NCBI RefSeq assembly: GCF_036516575.1
Contig: NZ_DATBTY010000058.1
Location: 38,209 to 102,208 of the forward strand
Direction of reading: 5' to 3'
DNA: 64,000 nt
Origin: Cerasibacillus sp036516575
GTDB taxonomy: Bacteria; Bacillota; Bacilli; Bacillales; Amphibacillaceae
In this document: positions 25,361 to 34,209 of the stretch, piece by piece
Layout: every line of letters starts with the position of its first letter
Position numbering within the stretch: position 1 is the first letter of the stretch
Translations under genes and position numbers: made by a program
Notes under the pieces: model-generated
Told to the model about the DNA's origin: nothing
Seen by the model: the letters and a program-made list of their open reading frames with translations, nothing else
The model's database searches: none

Positions 25361-27586
25361 ATGGAAAACAAAGTGTATCCAACCCCAGAACAAATTGAAC
25401 AGGAAGGTCATTATAAAGAAATGGGCTTGACTGATGAAGAGTATAACCGTGTTAAAACGATTCTCGGTCGCCTACCAAATTACACGGAAACAGGCCTGTT
25501 TTCAGTTATGTGGTCTGAACATTGCAGTTATAAATCATCAAAACCATTATTAAGGAAATTTCCAACAAAAGGTGAACAAGTCCTCCAAGGGCCTGGTGAA
25601 GGTGCGGGTGTAGTTGATATTGGCGATGGCAAGGCAGTTGTATTTAAAATGGAAAGCCATAATAGCCCGTCGTATGTTGAACCTTTTGAAGGTGCTGCAA
25701 CAGGTGTTGGTGGGATTGTACGTGACGTATTTTCTATGGGCGCTAAACCGATTGCGCTTATGAATTCTTTACGTTTTGGGCCATTAAGTCATGAGCGTAC
25801 ACAGGAATTATTTAAGGAAGTTATACGTGGAATTGCTCATTATGGAAATAATTTAGAAGTACCGACAGTTGGTGGCGAGATTCAGTTTGATACATGTTAT
25901 GAGGAGAATCCACTTGTTAATGCGATGTGTGTTGGGCTCCTTGATCATAAAGACATTCAAAAAGGAATCGCATCAGGTGTTGGCAATACAGTCATTTATG
26001 CTGGACGAGATACAGGTCTTGATGGGATTCATGGGGCTACCTTTTCCTCCGATGAAGTCGAAAGCTCAGATGATCATACATCAGCTGTTGCGATTGGGGA
26101 TCCGCATATTGAAAAACGACTCATCGATGCCTGTTTAGAAGCGATCCAATCTGATGCACTTGTTGGTATGCAAGATATGGGAGCTGCAGGGCTTACTTCA
26201 TCAGCAAGTGAAATGGCAAGCAGTGCCGGAACAGGGATGGAGATGTATCTTGATCATGTTCCCCAACGTGAAGAGAATATGACAGCTTATGAAATGATGC
26301 TTTCTGAATCCCAAGAGAGAATGTTACTTGTTGTTAAAGAAGGTCGCGAACAAGAAATCATTGATATATTTACTAAGCATGATTTGACAGCTGTCGCAAT
26401 CGGTAAAGTCATTGAAGAAAAAGCATTTCGTCTGATTCATAATGGAGAAGTCGTTGCAGATGTTCCGGTTGATGCTTTAGATAAAGATGCACCAGTCTAT
26501 CATTTGCCATCCAAAGAAGCAGCATACTTTAAAGTTTTTCAAGAAGAAAAAGCATCCATTCCAGTTGTTGACAATCACGCAGACATGTTAAAAGCATTAT
26601 TACAACAACCAACAATTGCTTCAAAAGAATGGGCATATAAACGTTTTGATACAACCGCGCAAGATAATACACTTGTCGGACCAGGTTCTGATGCAGCTGT
26701 TGTACGGATTGAAGATACAGATAAAGCCATTGCCATCACGACAGATTGTAATTCACGCTATATTTATTTAGATCCTGAAACAGGAGGGAAGATTGCCGTT
26801 GCGGAAGCAGCAAGAAATCTCGTTTGTTCAGGAGCAAAACCACTTGCTTTAACAGATGGCTTAAACTACGGAAACCCGACGAATCCAGAAGTATTCTGGC
26901 AAATGGAAAAAAGTATTGATGGTATTAGTGAAGCATCAAAAATTTTACACACACCGGTGATTAGCGGTAACGTATCGATGTATAATCAGTCGAAGAAAGA
27001 GGCGATTTTCCCTACACCAATTATTGGGATGGTTGGATTGTATGAATCAATGGATCATGTGACACCAGATCAGTTTCAAGAGGCAGGCGATGCTATTTAT
27101 TTAATTGGTGAGACAAATCCAGAGTTTGGTGGCAGTGAATTACAGCATATCATTGATGGAAATTATCATGGTAAAGCACCACAGCTTGATTTACAAATAG
27201 AAAAGGTACGTCAAGAGCAACTATTAAACGCGATCAAAAAAGGTATTGTCGTATCAGCACATGACCTTTCAGAAGGTGGTCTAGCTGTTGCGCTTGCTGA
27301 AAGTGTCTTTAATGATAAAAACCTTGGCTTAACGGTTGAATTGACAGGGGATTTAACGACACAATTATTTAGCGAAACGCAGTCACGTATGATTGTTTCC
27401 GTTAAGAAGGAACATGAAGAACAGTTTAAGACAATGGTTCAAGATGCAAAACGCATTGGCTATGTAACAGATACACAGGAATACACGATTAAGTCTGAAG
27501 GAAAAGTCGTCATTCAAGAGACAGTTGCAACCCTTCAAGACATTTGGACAAACGCAATCCCGAATGCATTAAAAAATGAAGCATAA
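25361..27586 (+). CDS. purL: FGAM synthase, small PurL subunit
   Basis: Converts FGAR to FGAM with ATP and an amide nitrogen. It is a small-type PurL of 741 residues, which in B. subtilis works with the bridging subunit PurS and the glutaminase PurQ. The catalytic His in VMWSEHCSYK is present, as are GPGEGAGVVDIGD, PTVGGE and QDMGAAGLTSS. The otherwise near-invariant ESHNHPS block reads ESHNSPS, with codon AGC at 25664-25666, so the second His is Ser. GGAGG at 25348-25352 places the start at ATG 25361 rather than at earlier in-frame codons. With purS and purQ missing from the operon, ammonia as direct substrate is likely, unless partners are encoded elsewhere. Confidence 0.95.
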   Translation: MENKVYPTPEQIEQEGHYKEMGLTDEEYNRVKTILGRLPNYTETGLFSVMWSEHCSYKSSKPLLRKFPTKGEQVLQGPGEGAGVVDIGDGKAVVFKMESHNSPSYVEPFEGAATGVGGIVRDVFSMGAKPIALMNSLRFGPLSHERTQELFKEVIRGIAHYGNNLEVPTVGGEIQFDTCYEENPLVNAMCVGLLDHKDIQKGIASGVGNTVIYAGRDTGLDGIHGATFSSDEVESSDDHTSAVAIGDPHIEKRLIDACLEAIQSDALVGMQDMGAAGLTSSASEMASSAGTGMEMYLDHVPQREENMTAYEMMLSESQERMLLVVKEGREQEIIDIFTKHDLTAVAIGKVIEEKAFRLIHNGEVVADVPVDALDKDAPVYHLPSKEAAYFKVFQEEKASIPVVDNHADMLKALLQQPTIASKEWAYKRFDTTAQDNTLVGPGSDAAVVRIEDTDKAIAITTDCNSRYIYLDPETGGKIAVAEAARNLVCSGAKPLALTDGLNYGNPTNPEVFWQMEKSIDGISEASKILHTPVISGNVSMYNQSKKEAIFPTPIIGMVGLYESMDHVTPDQFQEAGDAIYLIGETNPEFGGSELQHIIDGNYHGKAPQLDLQIEKVRQEQLLNAIKKGIVVSAHDLSEGGLAVALAESVFNDKNLGLTVELTGDLTTQLFSETQSRMIVSVKKEHEEQFKTMVQDAKRIGYVTDTQEYTIKSEGKVVIQETVATLQDIWTNAIPNALKNEA

Positions 27587-27601
27587 GTGAGGCATACAAT
27601 A

Positions 27602-28948
27602 ATGTTTGGAATCTGGGGACATGAAAAGGCAGCTGAAATAACATATTACGGTTTACATGCCCTACAACATCGTGGGCAAGAGGGAGCCGGTATCGTGATA
27701 AGTAATGGTAAGACATTACAAATTCATAAAGATGCAGGGCTATTAAATGATGTGTTTGATCGTTCTCATTTTCAAAAGTTATTAGGCCGTGCAGCAGTCG
27801 GTAACATTCATTATGTAACGAATGGGAATGGTGGGACAGAGAACATCCAGCCCCATCTATTCCATTCCCAAACCGGCAGCATGGCATTAGCACATATCGG
27901 TAACATCATGAATCGTGGACAGCTTAGAGGTCAACTTGAAGCAGAAGGTAGTATTTTTCAATCTGAGACAGATACAGAATTGTTAGCCCATTTAATGAAG
28001 CGAAACGGCCAACAAATTGATGAACAATCGATCACAAACGCATTACAGCAACTTGTTGGTGCGTATGCATTTGTTATTTTAACCGAAGAGAAGATGTATG
28101 TTGCACTTGACCCACATGGCATTCGACCGTTATCAATTGGTAAACTTCATGATGCATTCGTCGTTTCATCTGAAACATGTGCTTTTGATATAATCGGTGC
28201 AACGTATGAGCGCGAAGTAAGACCAGGTGAATTACTCATCATTTCTCGAGAGGGTATCAAGTCTACCCGATTCGCTTTACGTGAACAGCGTCGGCTCTGT
28301 GCGATGGAATATGTTTATTTTTCACGTCCGGATAGTGACTTGAATGAAGTGAATGTCCATGCAGCACGAAAGCGAATGGGAATTGAATTAGCGAAAGAAG
28401 CACCCGTCGAAGCGGATGTCGTTACAGGTGTTCCTGATTCAAGTATATCCGCAGCGATAGGGTATGCTGAGCAATGTGGTTTACCTTATGAAATGGGCTT
28501 AATTAAAAACCGCTATGTTGGCCGAACATTTATTCAACCGACGCAAGAATTGCGTGAACAAGGGGTGAAAATGAAACTCTCTCCTGTTCGGGGAATTGTT
28601 GAAGGAAAACGCGTCGTGATGATTGATGACTCCATTATTCGTGGTACGACCTCAATGCGTATTGTTCGTATGCTGAAAGAAGCAGGAGCAAAGGAAGTTC
28701 ATGTACGAATTGCTTCCCCACCTGCGAAGAATCCATGTTTTTATGGAATTGATATGTCAACAAAGGAAGAATTAATTGCTGCCAATCGTTCTGTTGAAGA
28801 GATAGCCGATCTAATAGGTGCTGATAGTCTCGCATTTTTATCACCAGAAGGAATGGAAGAAGCAATTGTTGAGCAAACATCCCTTAATCAAGGTGTTTGT
28901 CAAGCGTGTTTTACGGGTAAATATCCAGTAAAGATGAAGGATAAATAA
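27602..28948 (+). CDS. purF: amidophosphoribosyltransferase lacking the N-terminal nucleophile
   Basis: First step of purine synthesis, PRPP to phosphoribosylamine. The normal protein begins with a short propeptide and then CGVFGIWG, whose Cys1 is the glutaminase nucleophile. Here the frame opens only at a GTG (27587, giving VRHTI then MFGIWG). The best start is ATG 27602, 9 bases after GAGG, so Cys1 is absent. The Arg of the HVRYAT block is His70, and the Asn of AHNGN is Ile99; the Asp of the DTE block (124) remains. In contrast the PRPP loop VVMIDDSIIRGTT and the four Fe-S cysteines (LCAMEYVYF, NPCFYG, CQACF) are intact. I infer an ammonia-dependent transferase with a dead glutaminase domain. 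It follows purL by 15 bases. Confidence 0.94.
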   Translation: MFGIWGHEKAAEITYYGLHALQHRGQEGAGIVISNGKTLQIHKDAGLLNDVFDRSHFQKLLGRAAVGNIHYVTNGNGGTENIQPHLFHSQTGSMALAHIGNIMNRGQLRGQLEAEGSIFQSETDTELLAHLMKRNGQQIDEQSITNALQQLVGAYAFVILTEEKMYVALDPHGIRPLSIGKLHDAFVVSSETCAFDIIGATYEREVRPGELLIISREGIKSTRFALREQRRLCAMEYVYFSRPDSDLNEVNVHAARKRMGIELAKEAPVEADVVTGVPDSSISAAIGYAEQCGLPYEMGLIKNRYVGRTFIQPTQELREQGVKMKLSPVRGIVEGKRVVMIDDSIIRGTTSMRIVRMLKEAGAKEVHVRIASPPAKNPCFYGIDMSTKEELIAANRSVEEIADLIGADSLAFLSPEGMEEAIVEQTSLNQGVCQACFTGKYPVKMKDK

Positions 28949-28988
28949 CGAGCGAACAATAGGATGATAAAAAGGTGGGTTAATTGAT

Positions 28989-30008
28989 ATGTCGAATATG
29001 TATAAAGCAGCCGGTGTGGATGTTGAGAAAGGCTATGAAGCTGTAGAACGAATGAAGAAGCATATTAAAAAAACAACGCGGAAAGAAGTGCTAGGAGGAA
29101 TCGGTGCTTTCGCGGGCATGTTTGATCTTTCGTCATTTGATTATAAAGAACCTGTTCTCGTATCAGGAACAGATGGTGTCGGAACAAAATTAAAGCTTGC
29201 CTTTCAAACAGATAAGCATGATTCTGTTGGTATTGATTTAGTGGCGATGTGTGTGAATGATATCGTTAGTCAAGGTGCCGAGCCTTTGTTCTTTCTAGAC
29301 TATATTGCCTGTGGAAAAAACGACCCACAAATGATTGAACAAATTGTAAGTGGTGTTGCTGATGGGTGTGCACAATCTGGTGCAGCTTTAATTGGCGGTG
29401 AAACAGCGGAAATGCCAGGGATGTATGCTGATGATGAATATGATTTAGCTGGCTTTGCAGTAGGGATTGTTGATAAGGGACAGATTATTACTGGAGCAAA
29501 CATCGTTCCTGGTGATGTTGTGATTGGACTTCCGTCAAGTGGGATTCATTCTAACGGTTATTCATTAGTACGTCATATTATTAAAGATTTAGATTTAAAC
29601 GAGACATATGAAGGATTTAATAAGTCTCTTGGTGACGTTTTATTAACACCGACAAAGATTTACGCTAAACCAATTGCCACTGCAATGAAAACATGTGACA
29701 TTAAAGGCATCTCGCATATTACAGGTGGCGGTTTTTATGAAAATCTTCCACGCATGTTACCAGAAGGATTAGGGGTGACACTTGATCCGAAGAGTTGGCA
29801 AGTTCCACAAATTTTCACCTTTTTACAAGAAAAAGGGAATGTCCCATTAAAGGATATGTATGGCGTTTTTAATATGGGAATTGGGATGGCTGTTGTTGTA
29901 AAACAAGCAGATCAAGAAAAAGCATTAACCGCATTACAAAAATATGAGCCAGATGCTACGGTTATTGGAACGGTCACAGAAAAAGAGGGAGTGCATTTTG
30001 CAGAATGA
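28989..30008 (+). CDS. purM: AIR synthase
   Basis: ATP-dependent cyclisation of FGAM to AIR. 339 residues with SGTDGVGTKLKLAF, GGETAEMPGMY and SGIHSNGYSLVR, all typical. Its fold is related to PurL. The end overlaps purN by four bases. No unusual residues were noticed. Confidence 0.96.
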   Translation: MSNMYKAAGVDVEKGYEAVERMKKHIKKTTRKEVLGGIGAFAGMFDLSSFDYKEPVLVSGTDGVGTKLKLAFQTDKHDSVGIDLVAMCVNDIVSQGAEPLFFLDYIACGKNDPQMIEQIVSGVADGCAQSGAALIGGETAEMPGMYADDEYDLAGFAVGIVDKGQIITGANIVPGDVVIGLPSSGIHSNGYSLVRHIIKDLDLNETYEGFNKSLGDVLLTPTKIYAKPIATAMKTCDIKGISHITGGGFYENLPRMLPEGLGVTLDPKSWQVPQIFTFLQEKGNVPLKDMYGVFNMGIGMAVVVKQADQEKALTALQKYEPDATVIGTVTEKEGVHFAE

Positions 30009-30574
30009 AAAAGGTGAAGGCAGCTGTATTTGCCTCGGGAACGGGTAGTAATTTTCAAGCGATCATGGAAACAGAAGATCTCGCATGTGATATCGCCCTT
30101 TTAGTTTGTGATCAACCGGGAGCTAAAGTGATTGAAAAAGCAAAAGCATTTCATGTACCAACACTTGTTTTTCAACCGAAACAATATGAATCAAAAGCGG
30201 CTTTCGAAACGATGATACGAGACAGGTTACAAGAATTAGACGTTCAGTGGATTTTTTTAGCGGGATATATGCGTCTGATTGGTCCCACAATGTTACGGGC
30301 ATTTGAAGGACGAATTGTAAATATCCATCCGTCTTTATTACCACAATTTCCTGGTTTAGATGCGATTGGACAAGCCTTTCGAGCTAAAGTCGACAAAACA
30401 GGTGTCACCATTCACTATGTAGACGCGGGAATGGATACAGGTCCGATTATCGCTCAAGAAGAAGTTCCAATATCAAAGACAGATACACTTGAACAATTGC
30501 AAAAGAAAATTCAACAAGTCGAACACCGACTATATCCAATAGTAATCCAATCACTTGTAAAAAATAATGAATAA
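30005..30574 (+). CDS. purN: GAR transformylase (folate-dependent)
   Basis: Transfers a formyl group from 10-formyltetrahydrofolate to GAR. 189 residues with ASGTGSNFQ, the catalytic NIHPSLLP (Asn and His) and DAGMDTGPII (Asp). The start overlaps the purM stop. It is complete and normal. Confidence 0.96.
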   Translation: MKKVKAAVFASGTGSNFQAIMETEDLACDIALLVCDQPGAKVIEKAKAFHVPTLVFQPKQYESKAAFETMIRDRLQELDVQWIFLAGYMRLIGPTMLRAFEGRIVNIHPSLLPQFPGLDAIGQAFRAKVDKTGVTIHYVDAGMDTGPIIAQEEVPISKTDTLEQLQKKIQQVEHRLYPIVIQSLVKNNE

Positions 30575-30585
30575 GGAGTTTAATC

Positions 30586-32118
30586 ATGAAAAAAAGAGCA
30601 TTACTTAGTGTTTCTAATAAAGCAGGCCTCGTTGAATTTGCTAGAGGACTTCATGAATTAGATTACGAATTGATTTCCACTGGTGGAACATTACGGGTCT
30701 TACAAGAAGCAGGGTTACCTGCTATTTCAGTCGATCAAGTGACAGGCTTTCCAGAAATTTTAGATGGACGTGTAAAAACACTTCACCCATTTATTCATGG
30801 CGGACTTTTAGCAAAGCTAGACGATCCAAATCATCAAAAGCAACTAAAAGAGCATGAGATTCAACCAATCAATATGGTCGTTGTGAATTTATATCCGTTT
30901 AAAGAAACGTTAGAGCGCGTTGATGCAACCAAAGAAGATATGATTGAAAACATTGATATCGGTGGCCCAACAATGCTTCGAGCTGCTGCTAAGAACTATC
31001 GTGACGTAACAGTGGTTGTTGATCCGAATGATTATGAAATGGTATTAGCTAAACTAAATGTCAATGCATTAGACCTTGCTGACCGTGAAGAGTTAGCAGC
31101 GAAAGTTTTCCGTCATACGGCTCAATATGATGCGTTAATTGCTCAGTACTTTATGAAAGAAACGGCTAATCCGTTTCCAGAGTCCTATACGGTTACATAT
31201 GAAAAAGTACAAACGCTTCGTTATGGGGAAAATCCACATCAAGAAGCCGCTTTTTATAAGCAACCTTTGAAAGCAACAATGAGTCTTGCTGAGAGCAAAC
31301 AATTACATGGTAAAGATTTGTCGTATAACAATATCCAAGACGCTAATGCCTGTATTGAGATTGTCGCTGAATACGATAAACCAGCAGCTGTTGCTGTTAA
31401 ACATATGAACCCATGCGGTATCGGTGTCAGTGACACATTAGAAGCCGCTTTTCAAAAAGCATATGATGCAGATCCGATTTCAATCTTTGGCGGAATTATC
31501 GCCTTAAATCGTGAAGTGACTGAAGCAGTTGCAGAAAAACTAAGCCAAATCTTCTTAGAAATTGTCATCGCTCCGAGCTTTACAGAAGAAGCGTTAGCCA
31601 TTTTGACAAAGAAGAAAAATATTCGCTTACTCGAACTACCAATGAATGATAAAAAAGTTAAAACACATAAACTGGTCAGTGTTAATGGTGGTGTCTTAGT
31701 TCAAGATACGGATCTAGGTGCACTTGATGAAACGGCTATCAATGTCCCAACAAAAAGAAAACCGACAAAAGAAGAATTAGCATCTTTAACATTTGCTTGG
31801 AAAGCCGTTAAACATGTCAAATCAAATGCCATCGTTCTTGCGAAAGATGAGCAAACAATTGGTGTCGGAGCAGGGCAAATGAACCGTGTTGGTGCTGCTA
31901 AGATTGCGATTGAACAAGCTGGAGACAAAGCAAAAGGTGCCGTCATGGCATCCGACGCATTTTTCCCAATGCCAGATACAGTTGAAGCAGCAGCAAAAGC
32001 AGGGATTACAGCAATCATTCAACCAGGAGGTTCAAAACGCGATCAAGATTCGATTGATATGTGTGATAAACATGGGATTGCCATGGTATTTACTGGCATG
32101 AGACATTTCAAACATTAA
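30586..32118 (+). CDS. purH: AICAR transformylase/IMP cyclohydrolase
   Basis: Bifunctional last two steps to IMP. An N-terminal MGS-like cyclohydrolase domain (about 1-190; STGGTLRVL, VKTLHPFIHGG) is followed by the AICAR formyltransferase domain with the catalytic Lys-His pair in VKHMNPCG. 510 residues. AAGGAG is well placed before the ATG. Normal. Confidence 0.96.
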   Translation: MKKRALLSVSNKAGLVEFARGLHELDYELISTGGTLRVLQEAGLPAISVDQVTGFPEILDGRVKTLHPFIHGGLLAKLDDPNHQKQLKEHEIQPINMVVVNLYPFKETLERVDATKEDMIENIDIGGPTMLRAAAKNYRDVTVVVDPNDYEMVLAKLNVNALDLADREELAAKVFRHTAQYDALIAQYFMKETANPFPESYTVTYEKVQTLRYGENPHQEAAFYKQPLKATMSLAESKQLHGKDLSYNNIQDANACIEIVAEYDKPAAVAVKHMNPCGIGVSDTLEAAFQKAYDADPISIFGGIIALNREVTEAVAEKLSQIFLEIVIAPSFTEEALAILTKKKNIRLLELPMNDKKVKTHKLVSVNGGVLVQDTDLGALDETAINVPTKRKPTKEELASLTFAWKAVKHVKSNAIVLAKDEQTIGVGAGQMNRVGAAKIAIEQAGDKAKGAVMASDAFFPMPDTVEAAAKAGITAIIQPGGSKRDQDSIDMCDKHGIAMVFTGMRHFKH

Positions 32119-32139
32119 TCTATAAAAGGAGACAAAACA

Positions 32140-33384
32140 ATGAACGTATTAGTTGTTGGCCGTGGTGGGCGAGAACATAGTATCGTTAGTAAATTAAATG
32201 AAAGTAATAAAATTGATACACTGTATATCGCACCCGGAAATGATGGTATGTCAGAGCAGGCAACATGTGTCGATATTGATGAAACAGATATTGAAGGTCT
32301 TGTTCAATTTGCTAAAGAAAAAAACATCGGATTAACTTTTGTCGGACCAGAAAATCCATTACTACTAGGAATAGCTGATCGCTTTCAAGAAAATGGTCTT
32401 AAGATTTTTGCCCCACGTAAAGAAGCAGCCATGCTTGAGGGGAGTAAAAGTTTTGCCAAAGCTTTTATGAAAAGACATCAGATTCCAACAGCTGACTATG
32501 AAACATTCACTGATGCGGAAGCAGCCAAAGCTTATATTAAAGAAAAAGGTGCACCAATTGTTATCAAGGCCGATGGTCTCGCAGCGGGAAAAGGCGTTGT
32601 TGTTGCTGAAACATTAGATGAAGCACTCCAAGCGATTGATGCGATGATGATTGATAAAACATTTGCAGAAGCAGGAACGAAAATTGTCGTCGAAGAGTAC
32701 CTAGAAGGTCGCGAGTTTTCTTATATTGCTTTTGTCCATGAAAATAATGTTTTTCCAATGATTCCAGCACGTGATCATAAACGTGCCTTTGACAATGATG
32801 AAGGACCGAACACAGGAGGAATGGGTTCGTTTGCCCCAGTTCCAGATATTTCTGAAGAAACGTTAGCCTATGCTACTGAAGCTATTTTACAAAAAACAGC
32901 TGATGGTATGGTAGAAGAAGGTCGTCCCTTTACTGGGATCCTTTATGCAGGCTTAATGATGACTGCAGATGGTCCAAAAGTGATTGAATTTAATACACGT
33001 TTCGGTGATCCTGAAACACAAGTTATTTTGCCGTTATTAAAAAATGATCTATTACAAGTCCTGCTCGATGTTTTAGCTGGAAAGGATCCACAACTTGCTT
33101 GGGAAGATCAAGCCTGTGTTGGTGTCGTCTTAGCAGCGAATGGATATCCTGGTTCATACGAGAAACATCTACCTCTCCCGACGTTTGAGGGGTCAGATGT
33201 GTTTACCGTATATGCAGGGGTAACAGGTGGAAAGGGAGGCCTTGTTTCCAATGGTGGACGTGTCTTACTCGTTGGCTCAAAGCAACCAACAATTGAAGCC
33301 GCTACTCAAAAAGTCTATCAGTCTATGGAAACAGCACTAACAAATAATTCTGGTTTCTTTTACCGAAAAGATATAGCGAAATAA
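32140..33384 (+). CDS. purD: phosphoribosylamine-glycine ligase
   Basis: ATP-grasp ligase that joins glycine to phosphoribosylamine, the unstable product of PurF. 414 residues with VGRGGREHSI, IKADGLAAGKGV, DHKRAFDNDEGPNTGGMG and EFNTRFGDPETQ. It is the last gene of the operon and is followed by a strong terminator. No anomalies seen. Confidence 0.96.
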   Translation: MNVLVVGRGGREHSIVSKLNESNKIDTLYIAPGNDGMSEQATCVDIDETDIEGLVQFAKEKNIGLTFVGPENPLLLGIADRFQENGLKIFAPRKEAAMLEGSKSFAKAFMKRHQIPTADYETFTDAEAAKAYIKEKGAPIVIKADGLAAGKGVVVAETLDEALQAIDAMMIDKTFAEAGTKIVVEEYLEGREFSYIAFVHENNVFPMIPARDHKRAFDNDEGPNTGGMGSFAPVPDISEETLAYATEAILQKTADGMVEEGRPFTGILYAGLMMTADGPKVIEFNTRFGDPETQVILPLLKNDLLQVLLDVLAGKDPQLAWEDQACVGVVLAANGYPGSYEKHLPLPTFEGSDVFTVYAGVTGGKGGLVSNGGRVLLVGSKQPTIEAATQKVYQSMETALTNNSGFFYRKDIAK

Positions 33385-33398
33385 ATGCGTTGTTTATA

Positions 33399-33440
33399 AA
33401 AGGATTGGATTAACAAATTTTGCTTACCCAATCCTTTTTT
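33399..33440 (+). terminator. terminator of the purine operon
   Basis: AAGGATTGG and CCAATCCTT form a perfect 9-base stem followed by TTTTTT. Confidence 0.9.
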
Positions 33441-33498
33441 CTGAAATGTCACTGGGAACACCGCTCTAAATATAGGATTGAGTTTTTTTATAAAAATT

Positions 33499-33536
33499 AG
33501 GAGTCCAGTTTTATAATCAACTGAACTCCTTTTTTC
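33499..33536 (+). terminator. second terminator after purD
   Basis: AGGAGT-C-CAGTT pairs with AACTG-A-ACTCCT, followed by a run of T. No gene lies between it and the first terminator. Confidence 0.75.
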
Positions 33537-33593
33537 TATTTAGCTGGATCATGTCCCAGCCCGCTTCTTTAGCGGTGTGAAGGCACTGAATAT

Positions 33594-33785
33594 ATACCAT
33601 TGAATGCTTCAATGCGAGTTAATTTCAACCCCCATCGTCGACTTACATACGATTGAGCGCTTCAATGTGAGTTAATTTCAACTTCCATCGGGGACATACA
33701 TACGATTGAGCGCTTCAATGCGAGCTAATTTTAACTCCCAACGGCGACTTACATATGATTGAGCCTTCCAAAAGCAATTAATAAA
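33594..33785 (+). repeat. 52-53-bp tandem repeat array C (about 3.5 units)
   Basis: CTTCAATG (or CTTCCA in the last copy) recurs at 33607, 33660, 33713 and 33765, steps of 53, 53 and 52. The unit reads ATTGAGCGCTTCAATGCGAG, then TTAATTTCAAC, then CCCATCGGCGACTTACATACG. It shares ATTGA..GC.TCAA.GCG and the length with arrays A and B, in the same orientation, so it looks like a diverged cousin. It lies after the purine operon terminators. Function unknown. Confidence 0.85.
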
Positions 33786-33821
33786 TACATTTACCTATCA
33801 TGATGAAGAGTATAAAGAAAA

Positions 33822-33862
33822 AAATGGCCTTAGCCCTCTTGAATGCGGAGCTAAAGCCACTT
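33822..33862 (-). terminator. hairpin with minus-strand T-run
   Basis: TGGC-C-TTAGC (33825-33834) pairs with GCTAA-A-GCCA (33850-33859). On the minus strand it is followed by a long T-run (AAAGAAAAAAA on the plus strand). It looks like a terminator for a leftward transcript, but no minus-strand gene lies nearby. The 330 bases from here to the next gene are AT-rich with no gene; the yerA promoter must lie there. Confidence 0.6.
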
Positions 33863-34209
33863 AAGTCAATTTTTATTCTACTTGACAGGGTGAAGTTCAT
33901 TTTTTCCCAGCACCCTGTATGCTTTATCAAAACTTGCTAGCATTATTTTTTTCAAAAGTGAGAGTCGGGACCCAGCTGCATTATAAAGACTGTTTCATTC
34001 CTATGCAAATGAGAGAGAATTCTCTAATTTATATCGCAATGATTAGTCGAAAACAATAATTTACAACTTCAATCACGTTTGTAGATACAGAATTTTGATA
34101 TGTAACAACGTTCATAGATTATTGTTAAAACCTACATAAAAACTTCACCACAATAAAGTATTATATGTTAAAATGAAAGCAAATAAATGAATTGATGGTG
34201 AATTTTTCT

